DNA from: RYN-133 sp963754285
GTDB lineage: Bacteria; Actinomycetota; Actinomycetes; Mycobacteriales; Jatrophihabitantaceae
Assembly: GCA_963754285.1 (NCBI GenBank)
Contig: CAVWFN010000006.1
Span: forward strand, 186,001 to 250,000
Direction of reading: 5' to 3'
Length of the DNA: 64,000 nt
The position numbers and the translations under genes are program-made. Under the pieces are notes generated by a model, which saw nothing but the letters and a program-made list of their open reading frames with translations, did no database searches and was not told where the DNA came from. This document shows positions 1 to 9,089 of this stretch, piece after piece. Positions within the stretch are counted from its first letter, which is position 1. Each line of letters starts with the position of its first letter.

Positions 1-519
1 GATCTTGACCACGGGAATGTCGAGGAACATCAGTTCACGGCGCAAGGCGTCCGAGTACGCCTCGATCGCATGCTTGCTCATCGCGTACGGACCGTTGAGC
101 ATCAGCGCGCTCTGCCACCCGGTCTCGGAGCTGATGTTCACGATGCGACCGCGCCCGCGCCGGATCGACTCGAACAGGGCCTTGTTCACGCGGTACGTGC
201 CGAGGACGTTGATGTCGAGCACGCGGCGCAGGTCGTCCTCGGGCATGCCGACGAGAACTCCGACGCTCATGACGCCGGCGAAGTTGACGACCGCTCCGAT
301 GCCGCCCGGCGCCAGCTCGCGCACCCGCTCGGCGAGTGCGTCGACCGACGCCGCATCGGTTACGTCGACTTGCACCGCCGTCATGTTCGGCTGCGCGTGC
401 GGTGGGCGCACGTCCGCGGCGATGACATGCCAACCGCGCGCAGCGAACAGCCGCGCAGTCGCCGCCCCGAGTCCGCCGGACGCACCGGTGACCACGATGT
501 GCCGCCTCGTGTCGTCCAT
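1..519 (-). CDS. Short-chain dehydrogenase/reductase (C-terminus beyond window)
   Basis: This NAD(P)-dependent SDR oxidoreductase is read leftward and runs off the window after 173 codons. A classical SDR is about 250 residues, so roughly 75 are missing. Visible motifs are the N-terminal cofactor glycine motif TGASGGLG (about residues 11-18), an NFAG version of the usual NNAG strand-4 motif, the catalytic serine in the NISS segment, and the YAMSK active-site Tyr/Lys pair. I chose the ATG at 519 because a GGAAGG sequence lies about 11 bases upstream; an in-frame GTG nine bases earlier is too close to it. The gene diverges from a LacI-type repressor across a 167-base gap holding two palindromic operators, so it probably belongs to the same sugar regulon, perhaps oxidising a sugar or polyol. 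The substrate cannot be read from sequence. Confidence 0.85.
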   Translation of the reverse strand, partial: MDDTRRHIVVTGASGGLGAATARLFAARGWHVIAADVRPPHAQPNMTAVQVDVTDAASVDALAERVRELAPGGIGAVVNFAGVMSVGVLVGMPEDDLRRVLDINVLGTYRVNKALFESIRRGRGRIVNISSETGWQSALMLNGPYAMSKHAIEAYSDALRRELMFLDIPVVKI

Positions 520-631
520 TGCGTGCACCACCCTTCCCGTCGACTGGGCAACGAGGCACCCACAGTCAGGTCACGCAAAGTCCGCGTTATGTGCGCGAAA
601 CGGACTATTGACGCCTTCGTCACCTTCTGGT

Positions 632-663
632 TACGTAACCGGTTACGTACGTAAGCGGTTACG
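632..663. promoter_or_regulatory. Tandem LacI-type operators
   Basis: Two CG-centred palindromes lie side by side in the divergent SDR/lacI gap. The first, TACGTAACCGGTTACGTA at 632-649, is a perfect 18-bp palindrome. The second, CGTAAGCGGTTACG at 650-663, matches in six of seven arm positions. Their centres are 16 bp apart, about one and a half helical turns. Even-length palindromes with a central CG are typical targets of LacI/GalR proteins, and the repressor starts 24 bp downstream. The inference is autoregulation plus control of both divergent units. Confidence 0.75.
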
Positions 664-686
664 CACATCACAGCGAGGGACGGTCC

Positions 687-1763
687 GTGGTCGAACGCTC
701 GACGATCTACGAGGTGGCACGCCGTAGCGGCGTGTCCACCGCGACGGTCTCGCGCGTCATGGACAACGGCACCGGCTTCTCGGCCGCCACCCGGGATCGC
801 GTGCTTGCGGTGGCCAACGAACTCGGCTGGGTCCCCAGCGGCTCGGCACGCGGACTGGCGCGCAGGCGCACCGGCATCGTCGGGCTGCTGTTCCCCGATT
901 TCGCCGACATCGGCGAGGGCGAGCAGGAATCCCCGTTGTACGTCGACCAGGTCATCCGCGGCGCCGAGCGCGCCGCTGCTGCGGCCGGACACGCCGTGCT
1001 CATCGCGGCGACGCGAAGCGCCAGCGGCCGTGACCTCGCGTTCTCGGTCGCGAGCAAGGTCGACGGGCTCGTGGTGATGGCGCGCAGCCTCACCGACCAC
1101 GACCTCGAGACGATCGCGCACACGGTTCCGGTGGTCGCGCTGGCCGGCCGACCGGCCCGGGGGGCGGATCTCGATCGCGTCAGCGCCGACAACCGTGGCG
1201 GTACGCGCGCGCTGGTCGAGCACCTGATCCAACAGCACCGCTGCCGCGACCTCGTGTTCGTCGGCGGCCCGCAACGTTCGCCCGACTCGATGGAGCGCTT
1301 CACCGGCTTCTGCGAAGCGCTCACCTCGGCCGACATCGACGCGCCGGAACATCCTGACGCCGGCGGTGGATTCACCGAGACCGGCGGCGCGCGGGCCGTC
1401 GGCGAGCTGCTCGACCAGCGCGCGCTCCCCGACGCCATCGTGTGCGGTAACGACGAGATGGCGATCGGCGCGCTCGCGGTGCTCAAGCGCGCGAAGGTCA
1501 AGGTTCCTGCCGATGTCGCGGTCACCGGCTTCGACGACATCGCCGCCACCCGTCACCTCGCTCCCCCACTCACCACCGTGCGCCAGCCGATGCACGACCT
1601 CGGCCAGCACGCGGTGCAGGCCGTTCTCGACCGCGTCGCCAACCGCACCGGCGAGCGTCTCGAAGACGTGCTCCCGACCCAACTCGTCGTCCGACGTAGC
1701 TGCGGCTGCCGAGTCCGCACGCAATCCGTAGTCACCACACAGCAGAAAGGCCATGCCGCATGA
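687..1763 (+). CDS. LacI-family sugar-responsive repressor
   Basis: A DNA-binding repressor of 358 residues, normal for the family. The first 55 residues form the LacI helix-turn-helix (TIYEVARRSGVSTATVSRVM), followed by the hinge helix and a periplasmic-binding-protein-like sensor domain with the usual VDGLVVMA and GNDEMAIGAL segments and a TTVRQP ending region. The GTG start at 687 is chosen because the helix-turn-helix begins at once and GAGGGA lies at 675-680. The stop overlaps the next start as ATGA, so it is the first gene of the sugar operon and is translationally coupled to it. It probably releases the twin operators at 632-663 when an oligosaccharide or sugar is bound; the inducer is unknown. 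Confidence 0.9.
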   Translation: MVERSTIYEVARRSGVSTATVSRVMDNGTGFSAATRDRVLAVANELGWVPSGSARGLARRRTGIVGLLFPDFADIGEGEQESPLYVDQVIRGAERAAAAAGHAVLIAATRSASGRDLAFSVASKVDGLVVMARSLTDHDLETIAHTVPVVALAGRPARGADLDRVSADNRGGTRALVEHLIQQHRCRDLVFVGGPQRSPDSMERFTGFCEALTSADIDAPEHPDAGGGFTETGGARAVGELLDQRALPDAIVCGNDEMAIGALAVLKRAKVKVPADVAVTGFDDIAATRHLAPPLTTVRQPMHDLGQHAVQAVLDRVANRTGERLEDVLPTQLVVRRSCGCRVRTQSVVTTQQKGHAA

Positions 1764-3649
1764 CCCGTGCTCCCGACATCGACGAGCAGCAGCGTGAACG
1801 CGACGCGCGAGCTGACTGGGAACGGCGCATCTATCGCCGGCTCACCGACACCAGTTCAGCTGATGCCTCGCTCGCGCTGCCCGCGCCGACGGGTGTGCGC
1901 GCGACGGCCGCGGCCGGTCATGTGCGCCTGACATGGGACGAGGTCGACGGCGCAGCCGGCTACCTGATCGAGCGCACCGACCCCGATGGCGAGACCCGAT
2001 TGCTGCAGCACGGCGGCAGCGACGTGCCCGCCGTCCCGTCTGCGCCCTTCGCCGATACCGGCCTCGACGACGAAGTCGACTACAGCTACCGGATCGCCGC
2101 CGTGGTCGGCGCGGAGTTCCCGGGCTGGAACTGGTCCGATCCGGTCACCGGTCGCACGAGCGGTGCTCCGGCCGAGCCGATCGCCGTACGGGTCGACGCC
2201 GCGAGCACGGTCGACCACCTGCACCGTGTGTGGGACATGGTCGGCAGCGAGCGGCTGACCCAACTTCGCTTCGGCGACGACGGCAACGGCAACAACATCG
2301 GACGGGAATTCGCCGAGTCGTTGCGCATCGCGCACGAAGACCTCGGCGCGACCTACGTCCGGGCGCACGCGATCCTGCACGATGACAACCACGTCGTGAC
2401 CCGCGCCGCCGACGGCACGCTCGCCTTCAACTTCACCGAGGTCGACGCTCTCTACGACGAGATCCGCGACCTCGGCTTCCGGCCGATAGTCGAGCTGTCG
2501 TTCATGCCGGCAGTGATCGCGCGCGATCCGCACGAGACGGTGTTCGAGTACCGCGGGATCATCTCGCCGCCGCGCGAGTGGTCCGAGTGGTACGACGTCG
2601 TCCGCGCGCTGACCGAGCACCTGGTCGAGCGCTACGGGTTGGACGAGGTCGCGACGTGGGCGTTCGAGGTGTGGAACGAACCCAACCTCGAGGTCTTCTG
2701 GACGGGCACTCAGCAGGACTACCTGCGCCTGTACGACGAATCGGCACGGGCGGTCAAGCACGTGCACCCGAGCCTGCGCGTCGGCGGCCCGTCGACCGCT
2801 GCAGGCGAGTGGGTCGAGACGCTGGCCGCCCACGCCGAGGACGCCGGCGTTGCGCTCGACTTCGTCACCAGCCACACCTACGGCAACCTGCCGCTCGACA
2901 CGAACCCCTCGATCGACCGGCACGGCTTCGGCGGCATCCCCACGTGGTGGACGGAGTGGGGTGTCGGTTCGACGCACTACGGACCGATCCACGACGGCGT
3001 CATCGGCGCGCCGTTCGCACTCAGCGGCTTCTACGAGGTGCAGGGCCGCATGGAAGCCGTGTCGTACTGGGTGATCAGCGACCACTTCGAAGAGCTCGGT
3101 CGCCCGCCGCGGCTGTTCCACAACGGTTTCGGCCTGCTCACCGTCGGCAATCTGCGCAAGCCCCGTTACTGGGCCGTGCACCTCGCCGCACACCAGGGCG
3201 ATGCCGTGCTCGCCACCGACGTCTCCGGCGACGGCGCACAGGTGCTCGTGCGCACGTGGGCGACCAAGCACGACGACGGCACCGTCGACGTCCTGTTGTG
3301 GAACGGCACGATCAACGGAGCGTTGATGGACGGCGACCCGCGCCTCGACCGAGAGGTCAGCGTCACCGTCGATGGGCTCGACGCCACGCCCTACCGCGCC
3401 GAGCTCGCACGCATCGACGCGCACCACTCGAACATTCTCGACGGCTTCCCGACCGACGTCGCTTGGCCCGACGCGCAGCAGTGGCAGCAATTGCACGCTG
3501 CCGACCGGCTCCACGAAGAGCCGCTGCCCGACGCCGAGACGTCCGGCTCCACCGCTCGTTTTCGCATCTCGCTCCCCATGCCCGGCGTCGCCCGGGTTCG
3601 GCTCGCCCCGTCGGCCTCGGCGGGTAAGGAACAGGAAGGTTCACGATGA
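1760..3649 (+). CDS. FN3-containing GH39-like glycoside hydrolase
   Basis: A 629-residue protein with no signal peptide, so probably cytoplasmic. Residues about 44-135 form a fibronectin type III domain (PAPTGVRAT start, WDEVDGAAGYLIER core). A clan GH-A TIM barrel of GH39 type follows. The likely acid/base is Glu at about 305 in WNEPN and the nucleophile Glu at about 398 in TEWG; the C-terminus is the beta-sandwich expected of GH39. Family members are mainly beta-xylosidases and alpha-L-iduronidases, with other specificities known. Overlaps of four bases with genes on both sides place it in the operon with the importer, so it probably cleaves imported oligosaccharide. An N-terminal FN3 domain on a cytoplasmic GH39 is not the common arrangement. 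Confidence 0.8.
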   Translation: MTRAPDIDEQQRERDARADWERRIYRRLTDTSSADASLALPAPTGVRATAAAGHVRLTWDEVDGAAGYLIERTDPDGETRLLQHGGSDVPAVPSAPFADTGLDDEVDYSYRIAAVVGAEFPGWNWSDPVTGRTSGAPAEPIAVRVDAASTVDHLHRVWDMVGSERLTQLRFGDDGNGNNIGREFAESLRIAHEDLGATYVRAHAILHDDNHVVTRAADGTLAFNFTEVDALYDEIRDLGFRPIVELSFMPAVIARDPHETVFEYRGIISPPREWSEWYDVVRALTEHLVERYGLDEVATWAFEVWNEPNLEVFWTGTQQDYLRLYDESARAVKHVHPSLRVGGPSTAAGEWVETLAAHAEDAGVALDFVTSHTYGNLPLDTNPSIDRHGFGGIPTWWTEWGVGSTHYGPIHDGVIGAPFALSGFYEVQGRMEAVSYWVISDHFEELGRPPRLFHNGFGLLTVGNLRKPRYWAVHLAAHQGDAVLATDVSGDGAQVLVRTWATKHDDGTVDVLLWNGTINGALMDGDPRLDREVSVTVDGLDATPYRAELARIDAHHSNILDGFPTDVAWPDAQQWQQLHAADRLHEEPLPDAETSGSTARFRISLPMPGVARVRLAPSASAGKEQEGSR

Positions 3650-5301
3650 CTCGCGTATCCCGCGTCCGCACAGCGTTGGTGTGCACGTCGATCGCAGCCC
3701 TCACCACGCTCGGCGTGTCGGCGTGTCAGGGCCACGCCAACGACACGACCAGCGCCGCCGGAACGCTCACCATCCAAGGTGACGCCGGCGACCCCACATT
3801 GACCGAGAACTTCAACCCGTTCTCGACAACGCAGCTCGAGGGGACGCGCCTCATCTACGAGCCGCTCGAGATCGCGAGTTCGGTTGATGGTTCGTTCACG
3901 CCGTACCTGGCTACCGGGCACACCTTCACCAACTCGAAGACGCTGGTCTTCACGTTGCGCAGCGGCGTCAAGTGGAGCGACGGCCAGGCGTTCTCGGCCA
4001 AGGATGTGCTGTACACGTTCAACCTGCTCAAGAAGAACGCCGCACTGGACACGACCGGTGTCTGGTCGCAGCTGGCCGGCATCACCGCGTCCGGCGACAA
4101 GGTGACGATGACCTTCAAGGCGCCGAGTGTTCCGTTCGCCCAGATCGTGGCCGGCGTGCCGATCGTGCCCGAGCACATCTGGTCGAAGGTGACCGGCGAT
4201 CTGACGAAGTACACCAACACCCACCCGGTCGGCACCGGACCGTTCGAACTCGACAAGTTCGCACCCACTCAGTACACGGAGAAGAAGAACTCGTCGTACT
4301 GGCAGGCAGACAAGATCGCGCCGACGGAGGTCAAGTTCCCGGCGCAGTCGAGCAACCAGAGCACGAACCAGCTCGACATCACGAGCGGCAAGTTCGACTG
4401 GTCGTACAACTACCTGCCGAACGTGAAGCAGACCTTCGTCTCGAAGAGCTCGCACAACACCTACTGGTTCCCGCCGGGCGGCACGATCGGGCTGTTCATG
4501 AACCTGACGAAGGCGCCGTACAACAACGTCAACTTCCGCCAAGGTGTCTCGCTCGCGCTCAACCGCCAGACGATCGCGCAGAAGGCGGTCAACGGCTACA
4601 CCGGTCCGGCGAGCCTGTCAGGGCTGATCCTGCCGAACCTGAAGCAGTACCTCGACCCGTCGTTGCCGAACCAGGGCCTGATCACGCAGAACGCGTCGTC
4701 GGCCAAGGCGGCATTCCAGAAGGCCGGCTTCACCTACAGCGGCGGCAAGCTGACCAAGGACGGCAAGCAGGTCTCGATGACCATCGAGATGCCGAACAAC
4801 TTCACCGACTGGGTCGCCGCGGCGACCGAGGTGAAGTCGGAGCTGAGCGCCGTCGGCATCAATGTGACGCTGAACGAGCCGCAGTACGCGCAGTACGAGA
4901 AGGACATCGGCGCCGGGTCGTTCGACGCGGCGATGGGCGGTTTCGGCGGCAGCGGTTCGCCGTACATCGACTTCAACAACGCGCTGAACAGCAAGTTCGC
5001 GACGCCGTTGAACACGCCGACGGTGAACAACTTCGAGCGGTTCAAGAGCCCGCAAGTAGATCAGGCGCTCTCGCAGCTCGCAGCGGCGGTCGGCAAGAAC
5101 GCTCAGGACCAAGCGACGTACAAGCTCGAAAAGATCATGTACACGCAGGTGCCGATCGTGCTCATGTACTACGGCGGCAGCTGGGGCCTGTTCTCGACGA
5201 AGAACTTCACGGGATGGCCGTCGGCAAGCAACCCGTACATGCTGCCGACCACCTACAACAACGCGATGTTGCAGGTCGTCACCCACATCAAGGCAGCCTG
5301 A
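3646..5301 (+). CDS. Family-5 extracellular solute-binding lipoprotein
   Basis: The substrate-binding component of the ABC importer encoded next door. It has 551 residues, the usual size for the SBP_bac_5 family. A lipoprotein signal with lipobox VSAC puts the mature N-terminal Cys near residue 27. Family features include the early NFNPFS segment, LRSGVKWSDGQAFSAKDV and VGTGPFELDKF. This family binds peptides, nickel and also oligosaccharides such as cellobiose. Since the repressor and glycosidases share the operon, an oligosaccharide ligand is more likely than a peptide. The start overlaps the preceding stop as ATGA, and a Shine-Dalgarno sequence (GGAAGG) sits just upstream. Confidence 0.9.
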   Translation: MTRVSRVRTALVCTSIAALTTLGVSACQGHANDTTSAAGTLTIQGDAGDPTLTENFNPFSTTQLEGTRLIYEPLEIASSVDGSFTPYLATGHTFTNSKTLVFTLRSGVKWSDGQAFSAKDVLYTFNLLKKNAALDTTGVWSQLAGITASGDKVTMTFKAPSVPFAQIVAGVPIVPEHIWSKVTGDLTKYTNTHPVGTGPFELDKFAPTQYTEKKNSSYWQADKIAPTEVKFPAQSSNQSTNQLDITSGKFDWSYNYLPNVKQTFVSKSSHNTYWFPPGGTIGLFMNLTKAPYNNVNFRQGVSLALNRQTIAQKAVNGYTGPASLSGLILPNLKQYLDPSLPNQGLITQNASSAKAAFQKAGFTYSGGKLTKDGKQVSMTIEMPNNFTDWVAAATEVKSELSAVGINVTLNEPQYAQYEKDIGAGSFDAAMGGFGGSGSPYIDFNNALNSKFATPLNTPTVNNFERFKSPQVDQALSQLAAAVGKNAQDQATYKLEKIMYTQVPIVLMYYGGSWGLFSTKNFTGWPSASNPYMLPTTYNNAMLQVVTHIKAA

Positions 5302-5334
5302 CCAACCACCCGGAGCCGGAAGGAGGTGATCGCG

Positions 5335-6324
5335 ATGCCCTATCTGCTCAAGAAGATCGGCCTGTTCGTGCTCACGTTGTGGGCGGCGATCACGCTGAAC
5401 TTCATCCTGCCCCGGGTGATGCCCGGGTCGCCGCTGGACGCCGCACTGGCGAAAATCGCGGCGTCCGGGCAGCAGGTGACCAACACCGAGCGCGCGGCCA
5501 TCGAGGCGCAACTCGGTGGCGGATCACACGGCAGCACGTTGAGCCAGTACTGGACCTATCTCGACGACGTCGTGCACTTCCGGTTCGGTCGTTCGTTCAC
5601 CGATCCGACGCAGACCGTTGCGGGATCGATCGGCAAGGCACTGCCGTGGACGCTGGTGCTCGTCGGCGTCACCACGATCATCGCGTTCGTGATCGGGACG
5701 CTGCTCGGCGTCTATGCGGGTTGGCGGCGCGGCCGCAAGTCCGATACGACGATCACCGTCGGCGCCACGCTCTTCGCGGCGTTCCCGCCGTTCTGGCTCG
5801 GGCTGATCCTGCTGTACGTCTTCGCGTTCAAGCTCAACTGGTTCGCGATCAAGGGCGGATACAGCGAAGGGCTGACACCGAACCTGAGTCTGTCGTTCCT
5901 GTCGGACGCGGCGATGCACAGTGTGCTGCCGGCGCTCACGCTGGTCGTCACCACGCTGTCCGGCTGGGTGTTCGGCATGCGCAACAACATGATCAACACT
6001 CTCGGCGAGGACTACATCACCTTCGCCGAGGCGAACGGTCTGCGTAGCCGGACAGTCGCGTTGCGTTATGCAGCGCGAAACGCGTTGCTACCCAACGTGA
6101 CGGCGTTCGGGCTGACGCTCGGCGCGGTCGTCGGCGGGTCGGTGCTGGTCGAAGGCGTTTACAGCTATCCCGGAATCGGCCACCTGTTGTACGAGGCGGT
6201 CACCAACCACGACTACCCGCTCATGCAGGCGCTGTTCCTGGTCATCACCGTGAGCATGCTGACCGCGATCTTCATCGTCGACCTGCTCTACAGCCGACTC
6301 GACCCGAGGGTGCGCAACACATGA
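5335..6324 (+). CDS. DppB-type ABC transporter permease
   Basis: Inner-membrane permease of the oligosaccharide importer, 329 residues. It begins with the MPYLLKKIG-type first helix of the DppB/OppB family, has a long extracytoplasmic loop after it, then five more helices with the EAA loop near the GLRSRTVALRYAARNALLP segment that contacts the ATPases. The start is the ATG at 5335: AAGGAGG at 5320-5326 is eight bases upstream. A GTG at 5326 lies inside that ribosome-binding site and is rejected. The stop overlaps the next gene as ATGA. It should pair with the DppC-type permease that follows. Confidence 0.92.
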   Translation: MPYLLKKIGLFVLTLWAAITLNFILPRVMPGSPLDAALAKIAASGQQVTNTERAAIEAQLGGGSHGSTLSQYWTYLDDVVHFRFGRSFTDPTQTVAGSIGKALPWTLVLVGVTTIIAFVIGTLLGVYAGWRRGRKSDTTITVGATLFAAFPPFWLGLILLYVFAFKLNWFAIKGGYSEGLTPNLSLSFLSDAAMHSVLPALTLVVTTLSGWVFGMRNNMINTLGEDYITFAEANGLRSRTVALRYAARNALLPNVTAFGLTLGAVVGGSVLVEGVYSYPGIGHLLYEAVTNHDYPLMQALFLVITVSMLTAIFIVDLLYSRLDPRVRNT

Positions 6325-7265
6325 CAACCCTGACTACCGCCCAACCACCATCAGAAGCGCCGGGCAAGGGCGCGCAGATCAAGGGTGGCGGCCCGAGCTC
6401 CGTCCCCGGCCCGTTGCTGTTCGTCGGGCGTGCCGTTCGCACCATCTGGAGCAACGGCAAGGCCAGGATCGGCATGGTCGTGCTCGGCATCTTCATCCTG
6501 CTGTCGTTGTTCGCACCGGTCATCGCGCCGCACTCGCCGTCCGCGACGAACTTCAAGCCGTACCTCGGCCCGAACGGGACGAACTGGTTCGGGACGACGG
6601 GCAACGGCCAGGACGTGTTCTCGCAGTTCCTTTACGGCGGCCGAGTGTCGCTGGTCGTCGGGCTCGTGTCGGGATTCGCCGCCACGTTCATCGCGGTCAC
6701 GCTCGGACTGATCTCCGGTTACCGGCCGGGCGCCGTCGACGCCGTGCTGAGTTTCGTCACCAACCTCGCGCTGGTGCTGCCGGGCATCCCGTTGATGATC
6801 ATTCTGGCTGCGTACTTCACGTCGCACTCGATCTGGACGATCGTCTTCGTCGTCGCGATCACGTCGTGGGCCACGGGCGCACGCGTGATCCGCAGCCAGT
6901 CGGTCACCCTGCGCACCCGCGAGTTCGTGACGTCGGCGCAGTTCTCCGGTGAGCGGCTGTTCCGCGTGGTGTTCCGCGAGATCCTGCCCAACATGACCTC
7001 GCTGGTCGCGGCGAGTTTCTTCGCCACGGCCACAGCAGCGGTCATGGCCGAGGCGAGTCTCGAGTTCCTCGGTCTCGGCAACCCGGCGACGATCAGCTGG
7101 GGCACGATCCTCTACCAGGCACAACAGCAGAACGCGCTGCTCACCGGTCAGTGGCTGATGGTCTTCGCACCCGGCCTGGCGATCGCGTTACTGGCACTGT
7201 CGTTCACGCTGATCAACTTCGGGATCGACGCACTGTCGAACCCGAGATTGCGAGAGAAAGCATGA
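6321..7265 (+). CDS. DppC-type ABC transporter permease
   Basis: Second permease of the importer, 314 residues. A cytoplasmic N-terminal stretch of about 45 residues precedes the first helix (IGMVVLGIFILLSLFAPVIA). The periplasmic LGTD-like segment of the family appears as NWFGTTGNGQDVFSQFLYGG, and the EAA loop lies around SAQFSGERLFRVVFREILP. Translation is coupled to the upstream permease by a four-base overlap and to the downstream ATPase by another ATGA. It is expected to form a heterodimeric channel with the DppB-type protein. Confidence 0.92.
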   Translation: MTTLTTAQPPSEAPGKGAQIKGGGPSSVPGPLLFVGRAVRTIWSNGKARIGMVVLGIFILLSLFAPVIAPHSPSATNFKPYLGPNGTNWFGTTGNGQDVFSQFLYGGRVSLVVGLVSGFAATFIAVTLGLISGYRPGAVDAVLSFVTNLALVLPGIPLMIILAAYFTSHSIWTIVFVVAITSWATGARVIRSQSVTLRTREFVTSAQFSGERLFRVVFREILPNMTSLVAASFFATATAAVMAEASLEFLGLGNPATISWGTILYQAQQQNALLTGQWLMVFAPGLAIALLALSFTLINFGIDALSNPRLREKA

Positions 7266-8263
7266 GCGACGCTCCACTCCTCTCGGCACGCGGCGTCAAC
7301 GTCGTGTACGAACCCAACCGCGGCACACGCATCTGGTCGGTGCGCGACGTCGACCTCGATCTGGCTGCCGGCGAGTTCGTCGGTCTCGTCGGCGAGTCCG
7401 GGTGCGGAAAGTCGACGCTGGGCTACGCACTCACCCGCATGCAGCGCCCGCCCGCCCGTCTCGAACGCGGCACCATCACCTTCGACGGCGTCGACATCGC
7501 CGACCTCGACGGTGAGCAGTTGCGCCAACAGCGGCGCAACGGTTTCGCGCTGGTGCTGCAGAGCGGCATGAACGCGCTCAACCCCGTCCGCACGGTCGAG
7601 CATCACTTCGGCGACATCCTGCGGGCGCACGCCCGCGACGGCGAGACCGTCGACCGGCAGTTCGTGCGGCGACGCGGGGCAGAACTGCTCGGAAAGGTCA
7701 GCCTCGACGCGGACGTGCTGCGTCGCTATCCGCACGAGCTGTCCGGCGGCATGCGGCAGCGCGTCGCGATCGCCCTCGCCCTCTCGCTCGATCCGCGTCT
7801 GATCGTGTTCGACGAGCCGACCACTGCGCTCGACGTCGTCGTGCAGAACGCCGTCATGGACACGATCAAGCAGTTGCAGCGCGAGCAGAAGTTCACCGCG
7901 TTGCTGATCAGCCACGACCTCGGCGTGGTGCTCGAGGCAACCGACCGGGTGCTCGTCATGTACGCCGGCGAGATCGTCGAGGACCAACCGTCGGACGCGC
8001 TGCTGCGCGGTCCGCACCACCCGTACACCGAAGCGCTGCTCGACTGCTACGCGGACCCGCGCGCCGACGAAGTGAGCCTCGGCGGCATCGGCGGATCGCC
8101 GCCGGACCTGTCGCTCGACCTGCCCGGCTGCCCGTTCGCGCCCCGCTGCAGCGCGGTCGAGGACGTTTGTCGTCAGCAGAATCCGCCGCTCACACCGCTC
8201 GGCAAGGGCACCGCGGCCTGCCTCGTCCGGGCTCGCGAGCACGAGGAGGCCACTCATGTCTGA
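7262..8263 (+). CDS. DppD-type ABC transporter ATPase
   Basis: ATP-hydrolysing subunit of the importer, 333 residues. Walker A is GESGCGKST (about residues 43-51), the signature is LSGGMRQRV, and Walker B ends LIVFDEPTTALD. The C-terminal oligopeptide-transporter domain has CPFAPRC and a later Cys, the conserved region that carries an iron-sulphur cluster in some family members. The start is the ATG at 7262 overlapping the preceding stop; a longer upstream frame would run through the permease gene. It overlaps the next ATPase by eight bases. Confidence 0.93.
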   Translation: MSDAPLLSARGVNVVYEPNRGTRIWSVRDVDLDLAAGEFVGLVGESGCGKSTLGYALTRMQRPPARLERGTITFDGVDIADLDGEQLRQQRRNGFALVLQSGMNALNPVRTVEHHFGDILRAHARDGETVDRQFVRRRGAELLGKVSLDADVLRRYPHELSGGMRQRVAIALALSLDPRLIVFDEPTTALDVVVQNAVMDTIKQLQREQKFTALLISHDLGVVLEATDRVLVMYAGEIVEDQPSDALLRGPHHPYTEALLDCYADPRADEVSLGGIGGSPPDLSLDLPGCPFAPRCSAVEDVCRQQNPPLTPLGKGTAACLVRAREHEEATHV

Positions 8264-9077
8264 GCCGAACGCAAAGACCAGTTCGGTACCGCCACTGACC
8301 GTCGATCACGTCACGAAGACCTTCCGCGTGCGCGGGCGCGGACGCGGCACCATGACTGCGGTCGACGACGTGTCGTTCACGATCAGCCCCGGCGCGGCCG
8401 TAGCCCTCGTGGGCGCCAGCGGCAGCGGCAAGTCGACGATCGCGGGGATGATCACCGGGTCGGCGCGCCCGACGTCCGGCTCGATCACGTTCGGCGACCT
8501 CGAGGTGGGCAAGCTGCGCTCGCGTGGCCTGCGCAACTATCACCGCAACGTGCAGATGGTGTTCCAGGATCCCTACGGCGCGCTCAACCCGTTGCACACC
8601 GTCGGGTACACCATCGCCCGTCCGTGCCAGAACTTCCTCGGTCTGTCGGCACGCGAGACGACAGCGCGAGTCAACGAACTGCTCGACACGGTCGGCCTCA
8701 CCCCGCCCGAGCAGTTCTCCGCGAAATTGCCGCACCAGCTCTCCGGCGGGCAGCGGCAACGCGTCGTGATCGCCCGCGCGCTCGCGTGCAATCCCGAGCT
8801 GATCGTCGCCGACGAACCTGTGTCGATGCTCGACGTGTCGCTGCGCGCCGGCGTGTTGCGACTGCTGTCGCGGCTGCGGGTCGAACGCGGCCTGAGCCTG
8901 CTCTACATCACCCACGACCTGCTCAGCGCGCGTGTCGTGACCGACGAGATCCTCGTGCTCAACAAGGGCCGCCTCGTCGAGTCCGGTGCGACGAAGGACG
9001 TGCTGCAGCACCCGAACGACCCGTACACCGTCCAACTGCTCGACGCGGTCCCGAACCCGTTCGCCGCATCGGCCTAG
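8256..9077 (+). CDS. DppF-type ABC transporter ATPase
   Basis: Partner ATPase of the importer, 273 residues. Walker A is GASGSGKST, followed by a Q-loop in VFQDPYGALNPLHT, the signature LSGGQRQRV and Walker B LIVADEPVSMLD. It lacks the full C-terminal oligopeptide-transporter extension of its partner, as is frequent for DppF-type subunits. The start ATG at 8256 follows a clear GAGGAGG at about 8242-8248. A 12-base gap separates its stop from the exported protein that closes the operon. Confidence 0.92.
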   Translation: MSEPNAKTSSVPPLTVDHVTKTFRVRGRGRGTMTAVDDVSFTISPGAAVALVGASGSGKSTIAGMITGSARPTSGSITFGDLEVGKLRSRGLRNYHRNVQMVFQDPYGALNPLHTVGYTIARPCQNFLGLSARETTARVNELLDTVGLTPPEQFSAKLPHQLSGGQRQRVVIARALACNPELIVADEPVSMLDVSLRAGVLRLLSRLRVERGLSLLYITHDLLSARVVTDEILVLNKGRLVESGATKDVLQHPNDPYTVQLLDAVPNPFAASA

Positions 9078-9089
9078 GAGGAAACCCCA

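Noticed and set aside
3972..6047. A 691-codon frame overlapping the binding-protein and permease genes
   Set aside because: It is an out-of-frame reading of two clearly identified genes.
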